Of a stretch of DNA of 64,000 bases, positions 57,901 to 64,000 are shown in pieces. The DNA is taken from NCBI RefSeq assembly GCF_013523165.1, contig NZ_JAAMQI010000001.1, forward strand, positions 62,001 through 126,000, in the 5' to 3' direction. Under the pieces are notes generated by a model. That model ran no database searches and had not been told where the DNA came from. It saw only the letters and a list, made by a program, of their open reading frames with translations. Position numbers and translations under genes: made by a program. The stretch comes from Pseudomonas entomophila. GTDB lineage: Bacteria > Pseudomonadota > Gammaproteobacteria > Pseudomonadales > Pseudomonadaceae. Position 1 is the first letter of the stretch, and every line of letters starts with the position of its first letter.

Positions 57901-58639
57901 CCTGCCGCGCCTGGATGAGCTGCTGATCGAGCACCTGGCGCAGGTCGTCGGCCAGGGGCACCACATGGGCGGCCTCGGCCTCGAGCTGGGCATGCCGCTC
58001 GCCGGCCTCGCGCGCCTTGCTGAAGGCCCGTTGCCCCAGACGGGTGTAGATGGAGGTGTTGGTGAGCTTTTCCAGCAGCTCGCTGCGCTCCTTGTCGTCG
58101 GCCTTGAGAAAGGCGCTGAATTCGCTCTGCGCCAGCATCACCGCACGCGTGAACTGGTCGAAGTTCAGCCCCAGGCGCGCCTCGATCAGGTGTTTGTATT
58201 CGGTCTTGCTCTGGTTGCTCAGCAGTTGCTCGCTGTCCAGGTCGTGCAGGCTCTGGCGGCTGTGCTGCAACTTGCCGCCAGCCTTGTCACGGGCCCGGTT
58301 GGCTTCCCAGCGGGCGCGGTAGCGGTGGCCGTCGGTGCCGACGAAATCGACTTCGGCGTGACCGCTGCCGGTGCCGCGGCGCAGCAGGTTGCGTGGGTCC
58401 CAGGTGGCAATGTCGCCGTCGCCATCCGGCACCTTGGCCTCGCGCGATACGGCGCCCAGGCGCGGGACACTGCCGAACAGTGCCAGGCACAGCGCATCGA
58501 GCAGGGTGCTCTTGCCGGCCCCGGTCGGACCGGTGATGGCGAACAGGCCAGCGCTGGCCAGGGGTTCGGCGGTGAAGTCGATGTCCACCGGGCCGGCGAT
58601 CGACGCCAGGTTCTTCAGGCGGATGGCAAGGATCTTCAT
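54989..58639 (-). CDS. sbcC: DNA double-strand break repair nuclease, ATPase subunit SbcC
   Basis: A 1216-residue SMC-like protein, the Rad50 homologue. Walker A GPTGAGKST (37-45), long Gln-rich coiled coils, the zinc-hook CPVC at 606-609, and at the C-terminus signature SLSGGETFLVSLALALGLASM and Walker B LFIDEGFGSLDPESL. It is longer than E. coli SbcC (1048), mainly in the coiled coil. With SbcD it cuts hairpins and protein-blocked ends. Overlaps sbcD by 4 nt. Confidence 0.95.
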   Translation of the reverse strand: MKILAIRLKNLASIAGPVDIDFTAEPLASAGLFAITGPTGAGKSTLLDALCLALFGSVPRLGAVSREAKVPDGDGDIATWDPRNLLRRGTGSGHAEVDFVGTDGHRYRARWEANRARDKAGGKLQHSRQSLHDLDSEQLLSNQSKTEYKHLIEARLGLNFDQFTRAVMLAQSEFSAFLKADDKERSELLEKLTNTSIYTRLGQRAFSKAREAGERHAQLEAEAAHVVPLADDLRQVLDQQLIQARQDLQAHQARQRQLEAQRVWLAEQQRLRDQCASAAEALREAEQAADALEAQRQDVLWLEQLAPQRHLFQRQQAVQAELTSLQAASTARQQEQQTLEAHVAQQREAVQAAHLAVQQAQAQVTDAGPALRRAYAAHDHLQRLAEEQARLTTAVEQADQAVRQGQQQLDQLQAQQQRSLDHLATIEAALAHSTELEGLSTAWHAYRAQLQQLLQIDTRLTQGRAELPALQRTVEQATQDVSTRQQARTLLFSEADVEPQALGEQLDLLGPLLQDNRRQLRTVEAAARVHARQQELEQDLTALQQRQADALQTRQQQVTEGLAAKAELDTAEQALTLTRQLLERQRLARTASVEQLRAQLQDDQPCPVCGSAEHPYHRPEALLESLGAHDQAEERQAQEQVDRLKARLDDLRLSVGVLNGQIKAYQHQQDQLRAQLQPLVEQLAADPLWPTLDTQDPPARTAWLALQQRRLEQDIGRDEARQALLHDVQRQAVVLNEQVQAALEARQQAERQLEQQRQALEDDRQRLDQALAAFAPVMPAALLQALKDNAAQAFLTLDQQVGLRVQQQAQYREEHQEQQARQARLDPLRNEQHAGQVRLREVRDQCTALEAQRHQAQQALTDLLGSHASAEQWQAQVEHALAQARLAETEANQQVQRLREQQVALAGEIKADGAREAALAEERQALQTQVAQWRAGHPQVSDDQLERLLAVDDTQRDHWRQSLSAADTRLHQARILLTEREARIQQHMALADDTALPADALEQTLQVLHPQIAEHEQHCAELRARQADDDRRRDAYRALATDIDTAYQHWQRWARVNALIGSATGDTFRKFAQGYNLDLLLHHANSQLRQLARRYRLKRGGSALGLLVLDTEMGDELRSVHSLSGGETFLVSLALALGLASMASSTLRIESLFIDEGFGSLDPESLQLAMDALDGLQAQGRKVAVISHVQEMHERIPVQIQVQRQGNGLSKVEVVG

Positions 58640-59874
58640 GGCTGCTCCTCCTCGTGCTGTACTTCATGCAGCAGCACGGCGAAGTCGGCCAACGCCTGCG
58701 CGTCCACCGGGCTGCCGTAAGCCTGGGTCCAGGCTCGGCCGAACAGGTCCTGGGGCGTCAGCTCGCCCAGTTCCACCAGCCGCTCGCCGGGGTCGTCGAC
58801 CTGGCCGCTGCCGGCGTACTCCGCATAGATCCGCACCAGGCGCACGGCCTTGCCCTGCAGCGCCGTCTCCAGCTGCTGGCGCAGGTCGGGGCGCGGGGCA
58901 TCGAGCCTGACCCGTACCTCGAGCCAGGGTTGGTGCCGGGGGTCGTCGAGCAGATCGACCGCCGGCAGCTCGGCCAGGGTCTCGAGCAATGCCTCCAGCG
59001 GCGCAGGACCGACGCGCCTGAGCGAGACCGCACGTGGCACCCGGCGCGGCTCGACGCTGGCCAGCGTGGCGCCGTCGAAGCGCACATCGAGGATCTGGTG
59101 CGGGTAGTCGACCTCGGCGAACGACAGCGGCAGGGGTGAACCGCTGTAGCGAATACGCGCTTCGCGGTTGACCCGTTGAGGCTTGTGCAGGTGCCCCAGG
59201 GCCACGTAGCCGATGCACGGATCGAACAGCCGCGCAGGCAGGGCCTCGGCGTTGCCGATGATCAGGCTGCGTTCGGAGTCTTCGGACACGCTGCCGCCGG
59301 CCATGTGCGCATGGCTGATGGCGATCAGCGCCTGACCTGGCGCACGTTTGTCTTGAGCGGCGGCGATCAGTTGCTGGTGCACCTGGCCGACCCCGCGAAG
59401 GTAGTCGTCGCCCAGGTGCAGGCCGGTGACCTCGGCCGGGCGCATGAAGGGCAGCGCCAGGCACCAGGCGCCGACTTGACCATCCGCGCCGGTCAGCGGG
59501 ATCAACAGGCGCTCGGCGTCGAGCTGGCCATCGTCCAGCCAGTGCACCCGCCCCAAGGCATGGGTGCGCAACCGGCGCATCAGGGGCGCTGGCAGCTCGA
59601 TGCGCGAGCCGGAGTCGTGGTTGCCGGCGATCATCACGATGTCCAGGGTGGGCTGTTGCTCGTGGGCCTGGACGATGAAGTCGTAGAGGCGCTCCTGTGC
59701 CTTGACCGGTGGATTGACGGTGTCGAAGACGTCGCCAGCGATCAGCAGGGCATCGGGCTGCTCCTGACGCAGCTGCTCGAGCAGCCAGGTGAGGAAGCAG
59801 GCATGCTCGTAGTCGCGTTCCTGGCCATGCAGGCTCTGGCCCAGGTGCCAGTCGGACGTGTGAAACAGGCGCAT
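58636..59874 (-). CDS. sbcD: DNA repair exonuclease SbcD
   Basis: A 412-residue Mre11-like nuclease with the five phosphodiesterase motifs: MRLFHTSDWHLGQ (Asp 8, His 10), LLIAGDVFDT, IAGNHDS, AISHAH and YVALGHLHK. It supplies the nuclease activity of SbcCD. ATG at 59874 (MRLFHTSDWH) is chosen, as the family start; an ATG four codons earlier is possible. It starts 47 nt after the batD stop and overlaps sbcC by 4 nt, so it is likely read from the bat genes' transcript. Confidence 0.94.
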   Translation of the reverse strand: MRLFHTSDWHLGQSLHGQERDYEHACFLTWLLEQLRQEQPDALLIAGDVFDTVNPPVKAQERLYDFIVQAHEQQPTLDIVMIAGNHDSGSRIELPAPLMRRLRTHALGRVHWLDDGQLDAERLLIPLTGADGQVGAWCLALPFMRPAEVTGLHLGDDYLRGVGQVHQQLIAAAQDKRAPGQALIAISHAHMAGGSVSEDSERSLIIGNAEALPARLFDPCIGYVALGHLHKPQRVNREARIRYSGSPLPLSFAEVDYPHQILDVRFDGATLASVEPRRVPRAVSLRRVGPAPLEALLETLAELPAVDLLDDPRHQPWLEVRVRLDAPRPDLRQQLETALQGKAVRLVRIYAEYAGSGQVDDPGERLVELGELTPQDLFGRAWTQAYGSPVDAQALADFAVLLHEVQHEEEQP

Positions 59875-59921
59875 CGAAGGGTCCATGCAGTACGGGCGCG
59901 ACGCCAGGCGTCACGCCAGGA

Positions 59922-61541
59922 TTATTTGGGATACAGCGGCGGCAGACTGCCAGCATCGCCCGCAGGCGGGCGCAGGTGCTCGGCCGAAGGAATGGTACCG
60001 ATGGCGCGCCACAGCTCGTCGCCCTGCCAGGTCTGGCCGGTCTCGCTGTAGAGCGCGCCATTGAGCCCGTCCAGGGCATCGGACAAGGGTACGAAACGCG
60101 CGGCCATGTCGGCCAGGGTTTCCGGTTGCTGACGCGCCCAGGCATCGAGCGCCTGACGGGTGGCCTGCGGGTCGTTGGCCTGGCAGGCGCGCTTGAGGTC
60201 GTCGAGCAGGCTGCGCGGGCTCGGCCCGTTCTGCACTGCCCGCGCCACCGCCGGCCGCGAGCGTGCCCGCCACCACAGCGCGCCGACCAACAGGTTGCTC
60301 AGGGCCAGCAGCACGGTCGCCAGTTGCCAAGGCCACAGGTGAACCGGTGTGCCGGCGCTGTTGACCGGGGCGTCGCCGGTCAACGCCGGGTTGTCGAGCA
60401 CGGTCAGGGTGCGTGCCGGCAGGTTGCTATGCTCCAGATGGTCTTCACGGGTGTTCCACCACACGACGTCCTGGGCGGGCAGGGCCAGCTCCCCGGCGCG
60501 CACCGGTACCAGCGCCTCGCGCTCCTCGCGATTGGCGATCATGCCGCGCTCACCGACGTCATTGCGCAACTGCGGTTGATCCGGGTAACGGCGCAACCCG
60601 GCCACTTCGGTGGCCGGCAGCGCGGGCAGCTGGGCGCTCGACAGGCCCTCGGCGCGCAGGCTGATACGGCGGGTCAGCGAGTCCCCGACCTGGGTGCGCT
60701 GCAGGGCCGGATCCGGGTTCCAGTGCTCCTCCAGGATCAGGCTGCGCGCCGGCAGCCACGGTGTGTCCGCCGGGTAGCTGGCAGGGATGGGCCGTACCTG
60801 CAGGCGCAGGGGCAGCGAGCGCGCCTGCACCTGGCGGCCGCGTGCGCTGCCAGGGGAGGCGCCTTCGGTGTCGGCGGCAGTGGCGGTGAACGTCAACGGA
60901 GCGATGTCCAGCGGGCCGCTGCGCTGCGGGTAGAGGGCATAGCGGGTTTCGATCACGCCATGACGGACGCCGTCGATGTCCTTCTCGAAGGTGCGCGAAT
61001 CGCCCAGTGGCTCGAGCTTGACGTCTTCCACCTGGGGCGGGCTCAGGGTGCTGTCGTCATACAGCGAGACCGAATGGTAGACCCGCACGGTCAGTACGGC
61101 CTGCGCCTGGACATAGACGTCGTCGCTGTCCAGCGTGGCTTCGAGGAACACCGGCGCCGCACCCCCGGCGTGGCTGGGGTCGGCCTGCTGTACCTGCAGC
61201 TCGATGGGCTGGGTGCTGGCCTGGCCCAACTGCAGGGCCGGGATCTGCAGGCTGCCGCTGCGACGCGGCAGCAGCGTGATGATCCAGCGGGTGCTCGCAC
61301 GCGTTTCGCCGTCCAGCGTGTGCAGGCTGTTGAGCTGACGCGTGCTGCGCACGTCGAAATCGGTCTCCAGCACGCTCAGGTCAGGTTTGCCGAACTGGGT
61401 GACGTCCTGGCTCTCGAGGGTCAGCTCGAGCGTCTCGCCCGCGTCCACACGGGTACGGTCGACCGACGCCTGGAAGAGGGATTGCGCCTGGACCGTCAGG
61501 CAGGCACACAGGCAGACAAGCAAGACGCCAAGGCGGCTCAT
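59922..61541 (-). CDS. BatD-like membrane protein (oxygen tolerance family)
   Basis: A 539-residue protein: signal peptide MSRLGVLLVCLCACLTVQAQ, then Ig-like beta domains typical of BatD (SLFQASVDRTRVDAGETLELTL, RSGSLQIPALQLG) and a transmembrane helix near residue 420 (LATVLLALSNLLVGALWW) with a cytoplasmic helical tail. It is the last bat gene and overlaps batB/C by 4 nt. Bat proteins were first linked to aerotolerance in Bacteroides; in pseudomonads the function is unsettled. Confidence 0.85.
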   Translation of the reverse strand: MSRLGVLLVCLCACLTVQAQSLFQASVDRTRVDAGETLELTLESQDVTQFGKPDLSVLETDFDVRSTRQLNSLHTLDGETRASTRWIITLLPRRSGSLQIPALQLGQASTQPIELQVQQADPSHAGGAAPVFLEATLDSDDVYVQAQAVLTVRVYHSVSLYDDSTLSPPQVEDVKLEPLGDSRTFEKDIDGVRHGVIETRYALYPQRSGPLDIAPLTFTATAADTEGASPGSARGRQVQARSLPLRLQVRPIPASYPADTPWLPARSLILEEHWNPDPALQRTQVGDSLTRRISLRAEGLSSAQLPALPATEVAGLRRYPDQPQLRNDVGERGMIANREEREALVPVRAGELALPAQDVVWWNTREDHLEHSNLPARTLTVLDNPALTGDAPVNSAGTPVHLWPWQLATVLLALSNLLVGALWWRARSRPAVARAVQNGPSPRSLLDDLKRACQANDPQATRQALDAWARQQPETLADMAARFVPLSDALDGLNGALYSETGQTWQGDELWRAIGTIPSAEHLRPPAGDAGSLPPLYPK

Positions 61542-63247
61542 GGGGTGGATTCCTGATTCAGTTGCTGCTCGTACCAGAACTTGCGCCGCAGCAGCTCTGC
61601 CGGGTTGTCGGGGATCTCGCGCAACCATTGCTCCAGGGCCTGGCGCTGCTCGGCATCCAGGGCGGCCTCGGCGGGGCGCTGGGGCGGGTGCAGGACATCG
61701 TCCGCAGCGGGACTGTGGCCGGGCCGGGCGTCGGCGTCGTCCGAGGCGCGACTGGGTGGAGGCGTCGAGTCGCCTTCGGCCGGTGCCGAGTCGCTGGAGT
61801 CGCCGGGCGAGCCACTGTTGCCCTGGTTGTCGCGATCCGGGCTGGGCTGCGACTGCGCAGACTGATCGTCAGCCTGGGCCTGCGCTTCGCGTGCCTGGAG
61901 CGCCTGTTGCACCAAGGCCTGGTTGCTCAACGCTGCCGGCAGGTCTGGTTGCAGCTCCAGCGCCTGGTCGTAGGCATCCAGGGCGCCTTCCAGGTCGCCG
62001 GCCCGGGCCAGTGCATTGCCTCGGTTGTAATGGGCCTGGGCTGTCCGGCCCTTGGCGAATGCGTGTGCTGCGCCGGCGAAGTCGCCGGCCTGGTACAGGG
62101 CCACGCCACGCCAGGCCGGGTCACGGAAGTGCCGCGCGGCCTCGTCAGGTCGACCGGCCTCCAGCAGGCGCTGACCTTGCTGGTCAGGGCGTGCCCACAG
62201 GTCGTCGAAGCTCGACGCGTAGCTGGGCTGGGGCAGGACCAGCAGCAGCGGCAGGCAGAACAACCAGCCGCGTCGACCGGCGCAGGCCATCAGCACCAGC
62301 AGAGGCAGCAGCAACCAGTGACCCTGGTCGGCCCAGCTGTCCAGTTGCAGGCGCTGCCCCTCGCTGTGCAGTGCCCGAGGGTCGTCGAACAGCCCCAGGC
62401 CGCGCAGGTCCAGGTCGTCGATGCGCGCATGCCGGTAGCGCCCGCCGGTGCCATTGACGAAGGTCTTCAGGCTCGGGCCGTCCAGGCGTGGCACGAGGAT
62501 CGCGCCCTGGGCATCCTTGAGGTACTCGCCATTGGCCTGGCGCACCGGTGCTCCGGCGCTGCTGCCGATGCCCAGCATCAACAGGCTCGGGCCTTGACGG
62601 CCCAGGGCGCGGAGGATACCGCGCCGTTCACGATCATCCAGCGAGGAGCCGACCAGCAGCAGCCGCCCTTGCCCGAGCCCGCTCTGGGCCAACAGCGCCA
62701 GCCCCTTGCGCACGGCCAGGTCCGCCCGTTGCCCGGCCTGCGGCATGATCGACGGGTCGACCGCCTCGAGCAGGTTGCGCGTGGTGGCCACGTCGTCCGA
62801 CAACGGCACCAGCACATGTGCGCTGCCGGCATAGACGATCAGCGCAGTCTGGCTGTCGCGGCGGTGTTCGAGCACATCGAGGATCTTGCGCCGTGCCTGC
62901 TGTAGGCGATTGGGCGCGCTGTCCTCGGCGAGCATCTGCGGCGTCAGCTCGAGCAGGATCACCAGCGGGTCGGCCGGACGTTGGTGGGCGTCCTCCAGGC
63001 GTTGCCAGCTGGGCCCGAGCAGGGCCAGCAGCGTCAGCAACCAGGCCAGGCCCAGGACCACCCAGTGCAGCTTGCTGGTGCTGCCATCGCCGCCGCCGAG
63101 CAGCACGGCGTGGAACCGCGCCGGCACGATCATCTGCCAGCGGCCGGCACGCTTGCGCCGGTGCCACACCCTGAACAGCAACCACCCGAGCGCTGGCAAC
63201 GCCAGTAGCCAGAGCGGGCGCAGCCATTGCGGCCAGAGTTCGATCAT
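61538..63247 (-). CDS. BatB-BatC fusion, membrane VWA-TPR protein
   Basis: A 569-residue fusion. N-terminal half: two transmembrane helices (about 8-26, 60-79) and a VWA domain (about 90-300), as in BatB. C-terminal half: further hydrophobic segments (about 325-360), TPR repeats (AQAHYNRGNALARAGDLEGALDAYDQALELQPDLPAALSNQALV, about 420-465), then a low-complexity Ser/Asp/Pro tail, as in BatC. The MIDAS motif at the start of VWA is ELTPQ rather than DxSxS, so metal binding may be lost. Overlaps batA and batD by 4 nt each. Confidence 0.85.
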   Translation of the reverse strand: MIELWPQWLRPLWLLALPALGWLLFRVWHRRKRAGRWQMIVPARFHAVLLGGGDGSTSKLHWVVLGLAWLLTLLALLGPSWQRLEDAHQRPADPLVILLELTPQMLAEDSAPNRLQQARRKILDVLEHRRDSQTALIVYAGSAHVLVPLSDDVATTRNLLEAVDPSIMPQAGQRADLAVRKGLALLAQSGLGQGRLLLVGSSLDDRERRGILRALGRQGPSLLMLGIGSSAGAPVRQANGEYLKDAQGAILVPRLDGPSLKTFVNGTGGRYRHARIDDLDLRGLGLFDDPRALHSEGQRLQLDSWADQGHWLLLPLLVLMACAGRRGWLFCLPLLLVLPQPSYASSFDDLWARPDQQGQRLLEAGRPDEAARHFRDPAWRGVALYQAGDFAGAAHAFAKGRTAQAHYNRGNALARAGDLEGALDAYDQALELQPDLPAALSNQALVQQALQAREAQAQADDQSAQSQPSPDRDNQGNSGSPGDSSDSAPAEGDSTPPPSRASDDADARPGHSPAADDVLHPPQRPAEAALDAEQRQALEQWLREIPDNPAELLRRKFWYEQQLNQESTP

Positions 63248-64000
63248 GGGCGTTTCCTCGCGACCAGGCGGGCATACCCGCGCGCCAACGGCGCCGGCAG
63301 GCGACCCTGGCGCAGCAGGCGCTGCAACAGGGGTTCGGGCCACAGGCTGCTGCCGACCAGCAACACGCTCAACAGCAGCGCCAACGCCAGAGGCCAGGCA
63401 TACAAGGGCCTGGCCACGCGGGTCTGAGTCGGTTGCTGGGTCACCGGCTCGAGCTGGTCGAGGGTCTCGCCGATCGCACCGAGTTCGGCGCCATCGTGGG
63501 CGCGGAAGTAACTGCCCTGGGTCAAGGCGGCGATCTCGCGCAGGGAGGCTTCGTCCAGGTCCAGGCTCGGGTTCAGCCCCAGCAGGCCCGGCATGCCGGT
63601 GGTCTCGGGGTTGGCGCCGATACCGATGGTGTAGATGCGCACGCCTTCCTGGGCCGCCAGGCGTGCGGCGGTCAGAGGGTGGATCTGGCCCCCGTTGTTG
63701 GCACCGTCGGTGATCAGGATCAGTACCCGACTGGTCGCGGGACGCTCGCGCAAGCGTTTGACCGCCAGGCCGATGGCATCGCCGATGGCCGTGTTCTTGC
63801 CGGCGATGCCGATCCGTGCTTCATCCAGAAACGCCCGCACGGTCCGTCGATCGAAGGTCAAGGGCGCCTGCAGGTAGGCCTGGCTGCCGAACAGGATCAA
63901 GCCGACGCGATCGCCTTCGCGGTTCTGGAGAAAGTCGCCCAGCAGCGCCTTGACCAGGTCCAGGCGGCTGACGTCCTCGTCTTGCCACTGCATGTCGGGG
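63244..64000 (-). CDS. BatA-like VWA membrane protein (5' end outside window)
   Basis: The frame is open to the right edge, so the N-terminus is missing; about 252 residues are visible. It contains the second half of a VWA domain (DGANNGGQIHPLTAARLAAQEGVRIYTIGIGANP) and a C-terminal transmembrane helix (LYAWPLALALLLSVLLVGSSLW) with a basic tail. The first MIDAS segment (DxSxS) lies just outside the window. It overlaps batB/C by 4 nt. MoxR and DUF58 genes are expected upstream, but are not in view. Confidence 0.85.
   Translation of the reverse strand, partial: PDMQWQDEDVSRLDLVKALLGDFLQNREGDRVGLILFGSQAYLQAPLTFDRRTVRAFLDEARIGIAGKNTAIGDAIGLAVKRLRERPATSRVLILITDGANNGGQIHPLTAARLAAQEGVRIYTIGIGANPETTGMPGLLGLNPSLDLDEASLREIAALTQGSYFRAHDGAELGAIGETLDQLEPVTQQPTQTRVARPLYAWPLALALLLSVLLVGSSLWPEPLLQRLLRQGRLPAPLARGYARLVARKRP

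Noticed and set aside
57050..58720. A 556-codon plus-strand frame opposite sbcC
   Set aside because: Leucine/Gln/Gly-rich antisense of coiled-coil codons; sbcC has all expected motifs.

Overview
The window is chromosomal DNA of a Pseudomonas, most likely of the P. putida group. GC-rich, tightly packed genes, protein-level resemblance to P. putida genes (minCDE, phhAB, aotJQMP-argR, class II DAHP synthase, cpxR/P/A, AcsA, YdiJ) and many REP-type palindromes (GGGAGCGGGCTTGCCCGCGA and variants) all point there. This is recognition from memory, not a database search. No phage, insertion sequence, CRISPR array, tRNA or rRNA was seen. The window is ordinary core genome with small points of interest.

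0-11 kb (mostly minus strand): the end of a PA2817-like gene; a four-gene ABC importer of unknown substrate; a YbiO-type mechanosensitive channel behind a tiny membrane protein; aminopeptidase ApeB; RluA; the division-site selection genes minCDE. 11-21.7 kb: a lipid A acyltransferase, an OhrR-type regulator without ohr beside it, a LysR gene divergent from a TauE/SafE exporter, class II DAHP synthase, a spermidine-synthase-fold protein, a DEAD-box helicase with a structured leader, HtpX and alanine transaminase AlaA. 21.9-28.9 kb: a redox-repair cluster (MsrB, glutathione peroxidase, a hybrid histidine kinase, a DUF815 ATPase overlapping free-Met-R-sulfoxide reductase), the K+ channel subunit TrkH and a nitroreductase.

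29.5-37.8 kb: a Cpx-like envelope-stress system (regulator, CpxP/Spy chaperone, kinase) with a strong terminator-like hairpin just before the kinase; then yciI-yciB, divergent from rnm-yciO-scpA-scpB-rluB. 38.4-46.1 kb: an aromatic amino acid permease, a LysR regulator, the FAD/Fe-S dehydrogenase YdiJ, an unannotated 41-residue ORF, phhB-phhA (phenylalanine hydroxylation) and a DUF2790 protein. 46.5-54.6 kb: acetyl-CoA synthetase, the arginine/ornithine importer aotJQMP with its regulator argR (an ArgR-box match lies upstream), a DUF5629-like gene whose end overlaps a secreted lactonase out of frame. 55-64 kb (minus): batA-batB/C-batD-sbcD-sbcC with 4-nt overlaps, a probable single transcription unit joining an aerotolerance-type VWA/TPR membrane system to the SbcCD nuclease.

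The best leads are regulatory or architectural: hairpins at the start of mscS, deaD and cpxA, the small ORF beside phhB, the overlapping frames at 53.5 kb, the degenerate MIDAS site in BatB, and REP-derived composite repeats in the largest intergenic gaps, which may mark rearrangement points.
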